From: Cordia subcordata
Lineage: Eukaryota; Streptophyta; Magnoliopsida; Boraginales; Cordiaceae
Length of the DNA stretch: 64,000 nucleotides
NCBI GenBank assembly: GCA_028554755.1
Contig: JAPTOF010000014.1
Span: forward strand, 4,278,001 to 4,342,000
Direction of reading: 5' to 3'
Shown: one piece after another, positions 10,741 through 22,081 of the stretch
Layout: each line of letters starts with the position of its first letter
Numbering within the stretch: position 1 is the first letter of the stretch
Notes under the pieces: generated by a model
What the model was told of the DNA's origin: nothing
The model's input: the letters and a program-made list of their open reading frames with translations, nothing else
The model's database searches: none
Position numbers and translations under genes: made by a program

Positions 10741-11634
10741 TATTCTATCTAATATCTTTATTTTTTGAAATTCCAAAATTTTCAATTTCTATAATTATTT
10801 CTTTTAAGTTTCTAACATTCATTATTTATATATTGCATATTCACAATTTTTTTATGTTCACAGTTCATATTTTTCTATGTTCACAATACTTCATGTTTAT
10901 AACTTATTACATACATGTTCGCACTTATAAATAACACGCTCATTCCTATAATCACCGCGTTTACAACTTCAATTAAAATGTTCACAACTACAAAACAATA
11001 TGCTTACAACTTTCCTTCCTCAACCCCTTGGGAGAAAAAGTAGCTTACGACACTAAAGGAAAAAAAAAGCTTCTCTCTCTGCCGAACACACACACACACA
11101 CACATGACACTTTCTCGCTGCTGGTAGTAATGGCAACGCTCCACTCAAATCTCCTCTAGCAAAACCACCATCACGACAACACACAGACGGATCTATTATT
11201 GATCTGAGAAAATAACTCAAGAAAAGAGAGGGGGAGAGAGAGAGAGAGAGAGAGAGAGAGCAGCTGCTTGTGTGCAATAGAGGCATGTAGAGCCCATCTT
11301 CCTCACCGGAGGAATTGCTATAGTTGGTTATCGAAATCATAAACAAATTTCCTTTTTTTTTTATCGAAATCAACTATGGCTTTTGGTCTTTGATTGTTGA
11401 GTCGTAGAACAAAATGCAAATGCACGGAGAAGCTGGGCAAGAATTTTTCAATGTTGGCTGAGAAAATGGAGGAAACGAGAGACAGTGAAAGTGTATATGT
11501 GTGTGTGAGAGAGAGAGAAAAAGAGAGAGCTAATAAAAATGTGTGGCAGAGGAAAGAGTATGCGATGGTCTATCAAATTCTTGTTAAAAAAAAATAGGGT
11601 GTACCTTGCGTGAAATGTGTACGGAGATATGAGT
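10741..11634. other. Intergenic, with CA and GA microsatellites
   Basis: No gene is supported. It holds scattered TGTTCACAA-like words (10850-11010), a CA run at about 11086-11104, a GA run at about 11231-11261, and GT/GA-rich sequence at 11494-11530. Confidence 0.6.
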
Positions 11635-12843
11635 TGTTGGCATAAATGCAATTTAAGTAATTGTTTTGATGATGAAAATTAAAATTAAAGCATGCTTATT
11701 TGAATGAATTAATTATACTTGCTAATAGCCTTTTTTAGAATACATCTAACATATTAGTCTTAGCAAGTTGATGGAGTGCAAATGAAGATATCTAAGCTCA
11801 TGGAAGATGTCAAGTTTGATTGAACGCAAAGCTTAGTTCAAAGAATGAAAGAAGCACTCAAGTGAAGATCATTGAAGAAGAAGAAGACAAAGTCACAAGG
11901 TGGAGACGAGGTGATATAAGGGATACCGGTTGTGTTTAACATTGATTATACTTAATATTATAGCTTATGATTGCATGATTTTCTTACCTCTTTCTAAGTG
12001 CTTCTCTTCCAAAATTATTCTTGAAAATCAAAGTGTGCTTAGAGTTTTAAAATGTTTTGAGAAACTTCAAATTAATCTTCAAAAGCATGTCCTCGACCTT
12101 AAAAGTTGTTTATCAAATAATTTTGATATGTTATCATCTTGTTAAAATGTTTGAAACTCACAAAGACATGTTAGAAACACTTGCAAAGTAAAATAGGCAC
12201 TTCTTTAAAGCAAAACTGGAAGTTTGAATTAAATTCTGGAACTGCCGATCAACCCCTACCGATTGACCAACAATTCTAGAGAGGAATAGGAATGCTGCCA
12301 GTCACTCATCTGTTCGATCGGACCATCGATCGACACCTGCGCAAATTTGATATTTTTTACCATTGGCAATACATTTATCACTCTTATTAATACCCCCCTT
12401 CACCCCCAATTCAAAAATAAACCTAGATTTTGAATTTCAAATTTTTCCTAAGCTATTCATTTTTTCAAACATTTTGCTTGGGAAATCATTCTTGTGAGCT
12501 ATAAATTTTGCATTAGTTTTGAGAAAACTTTGAGTCTTTCATTTTCATATCTAGCTTTTTAGAAGTTATAGTGATTTAGCTTGAAGAAACTTTCCTTTTA
12601 TTGTTGGTACAACTGTAGCTTGATTATTTTGGGAAGATTGTAAAACTCTTTGAGTACGGGAAAATCCTTAGCAAAAAGAGGTTTTTTCTTGGGTTATTTG
12701 GATTGGGATCCAAAGAGGTGCAAAGAGTTGGTTTAAGCTTCACTAACATTTGAAAAAGCTTGATAGTGGAGGACTGATTCAAGTCCTAAAGGGAGAATTC
12801 TTAAGCGGTGGACATAGACTTTGAAAAACCACCTAAAAACGGT

Positions 12844-12915
<72 letters not shown>

Positions 12916-13160
12916 TGATTTCTAGTTATTTTCACTATTGCACTCAACATGTTCGATGAAATGCCTCAACTAATGTGCTTATTGTTTATGCTAAAAAGTT
13001 GGTTATTTTGCTTGATAATATTTATATCTATATGAGGAATATCACATTTGTGCTTTAAATTGATTTAGTTTGTATTTTGTGAAATTGATTTTAATTTACA
13101 AAATAATCTTATATAACTAAATTCACCCCTTCCCCCTCTTTAGTTATATTGCCACCTACA
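11635..13160 (+). repeat. SIRE-type 5' LTR
   Basis: About 1.5 kb, matching 33847-35366 along its length with substitutions and small indels. It starts TGTTGGC and ends CCACCTACA. It contains a CT microsatellite (about 12845-12911) and short AT-rich leader-like sequence. Unlike a normal LTR it is followed not by the primer site but by a 0.34 kb module and a second copy of the LTR tail. Confidence 0.75.
12845..12911. repeat. CT microsatellite in the 5' LTR
   Basis: Uninterrupted CT dinucleotide run. The corresponding site of the 3' LTR (about 35091-35138) has a shorter CT run. Confidence 0.95.
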
Positions 13161-13578
13161 TAGGTGTATCGTATAATTTGCCTTATTATACTTATATATA
13201 TGATGGAATTATCTCAGCTAAAAATTAATGGTAAAATTCAAGTCTCAAGCGTGCTTAAATTGTTAATCAACTTACCAAGAAAGGTGGTTCTTTGAAATAA
13301 GGATGCTAACTATTTTCTCGTGGAACATAGAATTTTCCTGCGGAATTGTTTTATTAATTTCCAATGTGGAAGCTAACTAGAGAGATTAATTGTTATTCAA
13401 TCTTAGGTTTAGGGCTCAATTAAATTAATTTTTTATTGAATCACCACCTCATTTTAAAAGTTTAAACTTGAAGAATGAATAATATTTTTTTATTTATTAA
13501 TCTTAGGTTTAGGGCTCAAAATAATCTTATATTACTAAATTCACCCCCTCCCTCTCTTTAGTTATATTGCCACCTACA
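13161..13578 (+). repeat. Module shared with the 3' flank, plus duplicated LTR tail
   Basis: 13161 to about 13495 (from TAGGTGTAT) is closely similar to 35367 to about 35706, which lies outside the 3' LTR. 13510-13578 then repeats the last 60-70 bases of the LTR (CTTATATTACTAAATTCACC to CCACCTACA). The arrangement is LTR, module, LTR tail, primer site. Either the family LTR is longer and the 3' copy lost its tail, or the locus was rearranged. Confidence 0.65.
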
Positions 13579-13580
13579 TT

Positions 13581-13593
13581 TGGTATCTAGAGC
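13581..13593 (+). other. Primer binding site (initiator Met-tRNA type)
   Basis: TGGTATCTAGAGC matches the standard plant copia site TGGTATCAGAGC with one extra base, two bases after the end of the LTR tail. It would pair with the 3' end of initiator tRNA-Met to prime first-strand synthesis. Confidence 0.8.
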
Positions 13594-13632
13594 TAGGGTT
13601 CTACATAAATTTAACCACCAGAAGAATATATT

Positions 13633-14793
13633 ATGGCAAATAACATTGATCTTTCACCTATTGATCGGTTTTCTATTAACAAGACCCTCGTATTTAATGG
13701 TAAAAATTAAGCATTTTGGAAGTTGAGAATGAAATTGTTTATTCAATCACATGACTATAAGGCATGGAGGGTTGTTGTGAATAAACCTTAAGTACCTATG
13801 AAAATGGAGAGTGATTGGATGGTTCCTAAGCTGGAAAATGAATGGGATGACCGTGATATGATGCTTGAACAAATTAATGCTAAAGCTTTGTATATCTTGT
13901 TTGCCGGGTTGAACACCACTGAGTTTGCTAGGGTTATGGGTTGCACATTGGCTAAAGAACTTTGGGACCAACTTGAAGTGACCTATGAAGGAACTAGTCA
14001 AGTTAAAGATTCTAGAATTAACATACTTGTTCAAAGATATGAAGCTTTTATGATAGAACCGCACAAAACTATTGAACAAATGTTTGTTAGATTTCTTGAA
14101 ATTACTAATGGCCTCAAGGCACTTGGAAGGGAATACTCTAATGCAGAAATGGTGAGGAAAGTGCTAAGAAGCCTACCATTATCTTGGCAAGCAATAGCAA
14201 CAATCGTGCAAGAATCCAAGGATCTCAATACCTATCAATTGAATGAATTGATCAGGTCACTCATGACCTATGAACTTGAAAGGAAAGCTTATGAAGAAAA
14301 GGATAGAAGAATGAAGAAATCCATGGCTCTTGTGGCATCCAAACAAGATTCAACTGATGATAATAATGATAGTGATGATGACTCGGATGAGAAGATGGCA
14401 TTCCTCGCAAAAAACTTCAAGAAGCTCATGAAGTACAAGAAATTGAGAAAAGACACTACATCAAACAACTTTAAGAAGATGGGTAAGGAGTTCAAAAAGA
14501 CAAGGGAAGGAAAGAACGAGGAGTTTAAATACTTCAATTGCAACAAGCTCGGGCACATTAAAGCCAATTGCTCCAAAGTTTTAAAAGCAAAAGACGGCAA
14601 AGGCAAAGGCAAGGCACTCAAAGCAACTTGGGATGTCACCGAAAACAAAGAAGAATTGGAGGAAGAGCATGGGGTTGCTAACTTTGTCTGTCTTATGGCA
14701 AATGAAGATGAGGTAAAATCTATCCCTTATGATTCTAGTACTTCTCTTTCATGTGATGAAAGTGATGAGTATACCCTTGAAGAATTGCAATAA
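13633..14793 (+). pseudogene. SIRE-type copia gag pseudogene
   Basis: The ATG at 13633 starts MANNIDLSPIDRF, and the frame holds through to 14793 except for two TAA stops (13708-13710 and 13789-13791). The remainder, 331 codons from 13798, has the UBN2 gag fold motifs (AKELWDQLEVTYEG, LVQRYEAFMIEP, RSLPLSWQAIAT). A lysine/aspartate-rich linker and a zinc knuckle follow: YFNCNKLGHIKANC, in which the first Cys of C-x2-C is Tyr. An acidic tail ends in EELQ. The protein would form virus-like particles around the element RNA. It is inactive because of the stops and probably also the lost zinc ligand. Confidence 0.8.
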
Positions 14794-15735
14794 GTTTTTG
14801 GAAAATTGCATGATGATCTTCTACTTGCTTTGACCAAAAACAAATGCTTCCAAAAAAAGCTGAAAATTGTATTGAATGAGAAAGAAACTTTAGGAGAATG
14901 CATCTCTTGTTAAGAAAATTGAGACTTTAAAAAAGGAAAATGACTCTTTTGCCAAAGATTTTGTGAAGTTTGAAAAAGACTTAAAGGATTTGAAAAAGAG
15001 GAATGAGGATTTGAATGACATTATTCAAAAGTTTACAAATGGAATGGAGAACTTTGAAAGAATTCTTGGAGCTTAAAAGATGGCATTTGACAAAAGTGGG
15101 GTTGGTTTTTAGCCTACTTTCAAACAAAATACTTGAAAACCTACTTTGTAAAAACATCCACCTCCACTACTCCCTTGAAATCCTTTATTGTTTGCACTTA
15201 TTGTGAAAAACATAGGCATATTTCTACTCATTGTTACTACAAGAGACTCTGTGATAAAGGCACTCTTATCCCTCATTAGCAACGATCCAAATGGGTTGAG
15301 AAACTCAAACATTAAAAGACTTTATGTCAAGGACCCAAAGGACTTGGGGACTCACAAATAAGGCGGCGTGTACTTATTTTTCTATTTGTAGGTATGCCAT
15401 GTGAGCAAACATAGCAAGAAGAAATGAATTTTGGATAGTGGGTGCTTCAAACACATGACGGGTGATCTCTCATTGTTCTATGACTTTAAAAGTGTCAAAG
15501 GAGGAGATGTTACCTTTGCAGACAATAGCAAAGAATGAATAATTGGCAAGAGAAGCTTTGGTAACAAAAATTCTATTGTTATTCATATGTCTTGCTTGTT
15601 GAGGGGCTTAAATTTAATTTACTTAGCATTAGTCAATTATGTGACAAAGGGCATAAAGTTGTGTTTAAATCCACTAGTTGCATCATTTATTATTGTGATA
15701 GCAATAATGTGTTATTCGTTGCAAATAGAAATGAC
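14794..15735 (+). pseudogene. copia gag-pol linker and protease remnant
   Basis: A coiled-coil-like Lys/Glu-rich stretch (14930-15080: FEKDLKDLKKRNEDL) is followed by a second Cys/His cluster, CTYCEKHRHISTHCYYK (about 15195-15240). The protease motif follows near 15431: LDSGCFKHMTGD, containing the catalytic Asp in D-S-G. Then come FADNSKE and GLNLIYLA, with several stop codons and frameshifts. The protease would cleave the gag-pol polyprotein. Family assignment is firm from the DSG-x3-HMTG motif. Confidence 0.7.
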
Positions 15736-15743
15736 TTCTGTAC

Positions 15744-16720
15744 ATGGTAGAGATTGATCAACTTGAGAATCAAAGTGTTACTTGCTTGTCTGTTGTGCAT
15801 GAGAATTCTTGGTTGTGGCATAGAAGGCTAGGACATATGAGCATGAGCATTTTGAAAAATTTGTCAAAAAATGATCTTGCTAGAGATTTGCCAAAACTCA
15901 AGTTTGAAAAAGATAAAGTTTGTGATGCATGCCAATTAGGAAAATAGCACAAAACTTCTTTCAAATCCATCAACAAGGTCTCAACTACTAAGGCATTACA
16001 ACTGTTGCACATAGATTTGTTTGGACCAATTGATATGGTTAGTCTAGGAGGTTCTAAGTATACTTTTGTGGTTGTAGATGTTTATACTAGGTTCACGTGA
16101 GTCATGTTCTTTGCACACAAAAATGAAGGCTTCAATGAATTTGCTAGGTTGTGTAGAAAAGTACAAAATTAGAAAGACTATTTTATAACTTGCATACGTA
16201 ATGATAATGGCACAGAATATGTGAACACTTCTTTTATGCATTTTTGTAATGAGCATCATTGAGCATAACTTTTTGGCCCCTTAGAATCCTCAACAAAATG
16301 GGATAGTAGAGAGAAAAAATCATACTTTACAAGAAATGGCAAGGACAATGCTCAAAGCACATAACTTGTCAATATACTTTTGGAGTGAAGCCGTTAACAC
16401 GACATGTTATGTGCAAAATCATGTGCTTATTAGACCCATTTTGAACAAAACTCCTTATGAACTTTGGCATGACAAAACTCCTAAAATATCTTATTTCAAA
16501 GTCTTTGTTTGCAAATGTTTTATATTGAATACAAAGTACCATTTGAGAAAATTTGACGCTAAATCTAACGAGGGTATCTTTTTGGGTTATTCTAAAAAGA
16601 GTAAGGCTTATAGAGTTTGTAATAAGAGAACCCTTGCTGTAGAGGAGTTAATGCATGCAACATTTGATGAGACTACCCCATTTGAGCCGAGAAAGGATGT
16701 TGATGATGTAGGTTATCTCT
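15744..16720 (+). pseudogene. copia integrase pseudogene
   Basis: The zinc-binding N-terminal part is WHRRLGHMS with CDACQLGK (about 15800-15947). After a TAG, the catalytic core has LLHIDLFGP (first Asp, about 16012), RNDNGTEY (second Asp, about 16205) and NGIVERKN (Glu, about 16305), so the D,D,E residues survive while stop codons break the frame. From 16336 an open stretch continues through WSEAVNTTCYVQN, NKTPYELWHDKTP and the C-terminal FLGYSKKSKAYRV. It would insert the cDNA into the genome. Inactive because of at least five stops. Confidence 0.75.
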
Positions 16721-17832
16721 TGGAAAAGACAACACTTGAAGATCAACCATCTACAAGCAAAGGGACTCCTACTAAGCAAGATTATGCATGTCAAGGAGAG
16801 GAATCACGACACAAGGTGAATGAAGAACAAATTCCAAATCAAGAAAACATCTTAGAGCAAGAAGAGGATAATGTTGATTTGCCAAAAAGTTGGAAATTAG
16901 TAAGACATCACCCCAAAGAGCAAATTATTGGTGATCCCAACGAAGATGTAAAAACTAAACGAAATCTTAATACTTTTTGTGAGCATTGTGCATTTATCTT
17001 GCATATAGAGCCTAAGAATGTTAGTGAAGCCTTAGTAGATGAGAATTGAATAATGGCTACGCGAGAGGAGCTTAATCAATTCACTAGAAATAAGGTGTAG
17101 TAATTAGTTACGAGACCTAGAAAGTACCCGATAATTGATACTAAATGGGTTTTTAGAAACAAACTTGATGAAACCGGTGTAGTAACTAGGAATAAGGCTA
17201 GACTTGTGGCTCAAGGATATAATCAATAAGAGGGAATTGACTATGATGAGACTTATGCCCTCATAGCTAGATTAGAGTCAACTCACATTTTGCTTGCATT
17301 TACTTATTATATGGACTTTAAGCTTTACCAAATGGATGTGAAAAGTGACTTTTTGAATGGTTTGATTGAAAAAGAAGTGTATGTTGAACAACCTCCTAGT
17401 TTTGGAGATCCAGGTTTTCCAAATCATGTTTTCAAACTCAAAAAGGCTTTATAAGGTTTGAAACAAGCCCTTAGAGCTTGGTATGAAAGGCTCAGTGGTT
17501 TTTTTGTTGAAAATAATTTCAAAAAAGGAAAATTATATTCAACTTTGTTTATGAAAAGAGAAAAAGACAATATCTTGCTTGTGCAAATCTATGTGGACGA
17601 CATTATATTTGGCGCTACTAATGTTGCATTGTGCGAAAGTTTTGCTAAGTGTATGAACAAGGAATTTGAAATAAGCATGATGGGAGAATTGACATTCCTC
17701 CCTTGGCTTGAAATCAAACAAACAAAGGAAGGAATATTTGTCAACCAAACCATGTATATAGAGGAAGTTACCAAGAAATTTGCGCTTGAAGATGCTAAAG
17801 AAATCAACACTTCAATAAGTCCCTCTATTAAG
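16721..17832 (+). pseudogene. copia reverse transcriptase pseudogene, first part
   Basis: After an acidic hinge (16721-17040) the RT begins at ELNQFTRNKV and continues with DTKWVFRNKLDETG, ARLVAQGY, DYDETYA, YQMDVKSDFLNG and VYVEQPP. Stops fall at about 17098-17103, 17227 and 17452. From 17458 the frame is open with LKQALRAWYERL and the catalytic YVDD box (about 17590-17601, IYVDDIIFG). The hAT element at 17841 interrupts the gene just after SISPSIKLN. It would copy element RNA into DNA. Confidence 0.8.
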
Positions 17833-17840
17833 CTTAACAA

Positions 17841-19460
17841 TAGGGGTGAGCACAATTCGGTTAGTAATCGATAACTGAACCAAAATTGAACTGAAATAAC
17901 AATTCGGTTCAGTTATTTAAAATTTTGGTTTGGTTTCGGTTCCTAAAAATTGGAAAAATCAATTATCGGATTCAGTTCTGGTTATTATTCTAAAATTTCG
18001 ATTAATAACCGAGATAGACTAAAACAACGTCATTTTGAGTTTTAGTAATAAACTAATTTTATTTTTATACTTTTATACTTTTGCAGTTTTGTTAAAAGTT
18101 AAAATAATTAAACAAATGTTCAAATATCACTTATCAGATTCCTAAATCATCTAAACTCTATTTGAACCCTAGCCCTCGAAATTGTCCTCCTAAATCTCGA
18201 GTCCACACTCCACAGTCCACTCCTTAATCCTCACGGCTCACACAATGGCGCCTTCATCTAGCCTCGCACCAAAACTGTTGCACGTCTCCCACGGTGACGC
18301 CTCCGACCAGCCTCGCAACATCGCACGTCTCAAGCCCTTTATGGTACGTCACCGGTCGCTCAACCTTTCTCACGGTATGTCACTATTCACCCTTCATCTC
18401 TCATCTCGGTTGCTTTTTTTCATTTTTATTTACTTTTTTCTCATTTTCAGTTACTTCGTCTCTTACGGCTATACTTGGGAGTAGAATTTTTTTTTGTAGG
18501 CTATGATTTTTTTTGGTTGGAAAGTGACCCAAATTCATTACCTGTCTATTTCTCTAGCTGTCTATTTTTTTTTTGTTGGAAAGAGTTTTTTATCACGTAC
18601 ATAAATAATCATTTGAACTTAATCATCCAACTCTCTGCATGAGTCAATTTCAAAAAATACCTCCTAACATAGCTTGAGAAAGGAATTAAGCATATCCATG
18701 GACAAATAGTTTAACTTCAAGGCTTAACTTGAGCTCTCGCCTTCTTTCCCCATTTTTAGTTGTGCTAAATGTTTTAACAATGTGCTCACTAGCCAATGTC
18801 ATTTACGAATGAAAAACATTCTTTCTGTTAAGAAATAGGATTATGGTAGAGGGATTATGCCAAAAACAAAATGCCATTACAGATTTAAGTTGTTTTCCTT
18901 CCCATATCCCAATCTTGACCTCTAATTAAATGCCATTACATTTTTTTTTTGTTGCCGTGATTTTTTTGGTTCTCTGATCATTGCATGTCAATCATGATGA
19001 ACTTCTTCCGAGCTTTTTGTTTTCAACTTGAGTCGTTCATTGCATGTCAATCTTGATGGGGTTAGCACAATTTTCATCATTTTCAACTTGAGTTGTTCAT
19101 TTTATGTTGTTTTCATGACAATTATAGTTGGAAGAATCAATAGGGTTAAAGTAATAAATATTGTTATATTGATATGTTGTTTTCATGTAAAAGGTTATTG
19201 AAGAATCATTTAACAGGTTTCAAGCTGTGGAGTAAAAAAAATTGAAAATAAATAATTTTGCTAAATTTTTTTATTTGCAAACACGATTTACATGTTACAG
19301 TTCTATTCGGTTAATTCAGTTACTAACCGAAACCGAACTGAAAAAAATGAGTTCTTATAATTCAGTTTTTCCTAAAATTTGGTTCGGTTTCGATTCTTCA
19401 AATATTTAAGTTTCAGTTATCGATTAATTCAGTTCGGTTATAACGAAATGCTCAGCCCTA
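17841..19460. mobile_element. Non-autonomous hAT element, about 1.62 kb
   Basis: A perfect 8-bp target duplication CTTAACAA flanks it (17833-17840 and 19461-19468). Ends are TAGGGGTGAGCA and, reverse-complemented, TAGGGCTGAGCA, followed by subterminal AATTCGGTTCAG/AACCGAAC-rich inverted repeats that extend over 100 bp on each side. No transposase motif (such as the hAT dimerisation region) is seen inside. The middle has a GC-richer stretch around 18170-18370 with an ATG frame at 18245. The copia RT sequence on either side joins up once the element and one duplication are disregarded, which shows that the insertion came after the copia element arrived. Confidence 0.9.
18245..18484 (+). other. 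GC-richer ATG frame inside the hAT element
   Basis: The 79-codon frame starts MAPSSSLAPKLLHVSHG and runs GC-rich for about 40 codons. It then becomes hydrophobic and T-rich, so the second half looks like intron (GTATGT near 18375 could be a donor and TTTTCAG near 18445 an acceptor). It may be the 5' leader and first exon of the parent hAT transposase gene, or a captured host exon. No family was recognised. Confidence 0.3.
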
Positions 19461-19468
19461 CTTAACAA

Positions 19469-20161
19469 GGATAAGAAGGGTAAGCCCGTAGATGAGAAAA
19501 GGTACAGAGGTATGATTGATAGTTTGCTTTATTTGATAGCTTCTAGACCGGAAATCATGTTTGTTATATGTTTATGTGCTCGTTTCCAATCTAGTCCTAA
19601 AGAATCTCATTTAGTTACTGTGAAGAGAATAATTAGATATCTTAAAGGCACAATTATTCTAGGACTTTGATATGCTAAAGGAACCTCGTTTGATTTGTAT
19701 GGTTATTCCGATGCGGATTTTGCCGGTTTTAAGGTTGACCGAATGAGTACATGTAGTACATGTCAATTTCGTGATCATTCCTTAGTGTCTTGGTCAAGTA
19801 TGAAGCAAAATAGTGTTGCTATCTCTACGATCGAGGCCGAATGCATTACCCCGGTTCATGTGTTGCTCAAATTTTGTAGATGAAGCAAAACTTGCTCGAT
19901 TACGGTTTGCATTATGATCATGTTCCTATCTTTTGTGACAATACTAGTGTTATAAATCTCACTAAGAACCCCATCCAACATTCTAGAACTAAACATATTG
20001 AGATTAGGCACCACTTCATCAAGGATCATATGCAAAAAAGTGATATTTTGCTTGAATTCGTTGGCACTTTGCATCAAGTTGCTGACATTTTTACAAAACC
20101 TTTCAATGAAGAACAATTTTGCAAAATAAGGAGAGAAATTGGAATGCAAACTTGTACTTAA
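19469..20161 (+). pseudogene. copia RT end and RNase H pseudogene
   Basis: The frame after the hAT element continues the RT end (KKGKPVDEKRYRGMIDSLLY, ASRPEIMFVICLCARFQ). The RNase H domain follows: YGYSDADFAG (first Asp, about 19700), VSWSSMKQNSVAISTIEAE (Glu, about 19840), CDNTSVINLTKNP (Asp, about 19935), RTKHIEIRHHFIKD and VADIFTKPF. Stops occur at about 19668 and in the TAG/TGA pair near 19876-19881. It removes the RNA template during replication. All the catalytic acids seem to be present, but the frame is broken. Confidence 0.8.
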
Positions 20162-20638
20162 TTTGTGATCATATCATTAATGTTTGCTTGTTTTGGATTG
20201 AGATAGTATCTAAAAGCATGATTAAGATGCAAAACTATGTTTAAAGTGCATTTTTTAATGAAAAATGTTATGTTTTTGTAAAATATGGACTTAAAATTGA
20301 GTTATGTTGCACAAAAATTGCATTTTTTGGCCAATAAGTTAGTCGACCTTTAGGGACATCCGGTTTTTTGCCAACGCATCCGGTACTTCCAGTGAGTTAA
20401 ACTAGTTTTGCCAGTTGACTGACAGAGTCGGGCATAGCTATTTTAAAACCTAATTTTGGCTCCTTCTCTTTATTTTCTCCTACATTTTTAAAACCCTAAC
20501 CCCAATTTCTCTCAAACTCCAATTCCTAAACACCCATTAACATAAAAAAAAAAAAAACTTCCAAATTACTTCAAGATTTCCATTACCCTATCATAAAGAT
20601 CATGCTTGTATCATTATTTCTTCGAAATTTGAATCAAA
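20162..20638 (+). other. Non-coding spacer between pol and the extra gene
   Basis: AT-rich, with a poly-A run (about 20546-20560) and TCGACC/CCGGT-like words near 20341-20430 that resemble the motif cluster in the LTRs. CTAACCCC/AACTCC-like pyrimidine-rich sequence just before the next ATG resembles a 5' leader. Confidence 0.45.
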
Positions 20639-22081
20639 ATGGTGGATTCAAGAAAAGAAAAGGCCAAAGCTCCATCTTCTAAAAGACCAAGAACCAATAT
20701 AACCACTACGACCAGAACCAATACTACTAGATGATTTACCAAAAAGGGATGTGCACGGAAGAAAAATTCATTATGGAAGATATCTTATGGATGCGGACCT
20801 TATGGGAACAAAGGTGATTGAACTTTTCCAGGAACAAGGTTGGTATGATTTCACTTATGTTAAATGTGAATTTTATGAGCCTATGGTTTATCAATTCTAC
20901 TCTCATATACAAGAAGTTCAAGGTCTTAAACCTTTAATTATTGAATCGTAGGTCAATAACATGCATATATTCATAAATTAAGACACTTTAAAAGAGATTT
21001 TTGGATTACCAATTGAAGGAAAGAAAGAGTATTCTGCTAAAGGCTGACGCGTAGAAAAAAGGCCAACAAGAGATGCTGCTTTAGAATTTATTTGGAAGGA
21101 TATTGATGGGTTAAGAATTAGAGATCAAACTCCATAGGAAAATGCTTTAAATCCCGAGAAAAGGATTATGAACTAGATCGTTAATGAATTGTTGATGCCT
21201 AGGAAGATGAGTGATAATAGGGTTGGTTACTTTGATGCATATAACCTTTATTTTGTGTTTGAGAAGCAAAAAGTTGCATTGCCCTATATTATATTGAATC
21301 ATATGGTGCATCTTGCTGAGGCGGGTCAACACTTAGGATACAGTCAACACTTAGGATACAGGATGGTACTTACTCAAATTTTCAAATATTTTAAAGTACC
21401 TTTGATAAATGACCTTAAGCCAAAAATGTTCAATTGGTAGTTCAACATGATTTATATAAATCATATGAAAATCTACTGGTATAGTGGAACAATAATAACT
21501 GAGGCTCAATTTAAGAGTTTACCAGCTGATATCTAATCAAAAGTTAGAGAAAGGTCAAGAAACCACACCACTTTTACATTGTCAGTTACAGGTCCTGCAA
21601 TTGGGGACTTTCAGAGACAGGTACATAAAGGGGCTCGGGATCAAGTTCAAGATATTCTAGATAAGGTAGAAAGACAAGAACAGGCTCAAGAAGGAAACAC
21701 AAATTTTCAAGAACCTGTTATAGGAATGCCAATGGAAGTGAGCTCTTTAGAAGAGGAAGACCCTGATTTGACTGAAGACCAGTAAGAACTCTAGAGAGCT
21801 CGGAGAGAATTAAGAAGGAAAGCTCGATTTGCACAGTATCGCCAAGAGGAGATGACACGTGGTGTTGGATCAGGTTTTGGTGCTCAATAGGGAATGTCAC
21901 AAGAAGATCCATCCATTATGGCGCAACTTCGAGAGCAAATGAAGGTCCTTAACACAAATGTTGGTCAAATGACAGCTACATGGGCCAAAAATTGGCGAGA
22001 GTTGAACGAATAGCGTACCAACATTAACTCCGAGATCAAGGGAATGTGCACAGCATGAACAACTTCTTCAAGGACTATTAA
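20639..22081 (+). pseudogene. Extra gene of the SIRE-type element (plant transposon protein-like)
   Basis: The ATG at 20639 opens with a basic, Thr-rich start (VDSRKEKAKAPSSKRPR). After a stop near 20732 the frame reads HYGRYLMDADLMG, FQEQGWYDFTY, FYEPMVYQFYSHIQ, LKEIFGLPIEG, AALEFIWKDIDGLR, VNELLMPRK and LPYIILNHMVHLAEAG. This pattern resembles the putative plant transposon protein domain found in many plant LTR elements. It is followed by a Gln/Glu-rich C-terminal part (DQVQDILDKVERQEQAQEG, RRKARFAQYRQEEM) likely to form coiled coils. A 15-bp tandem duplication (CAACACTTAGGATAC) occurs at about 21327-21361. At least six stops make it non-functional. Its role is unknown. Confidence 0.5.
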
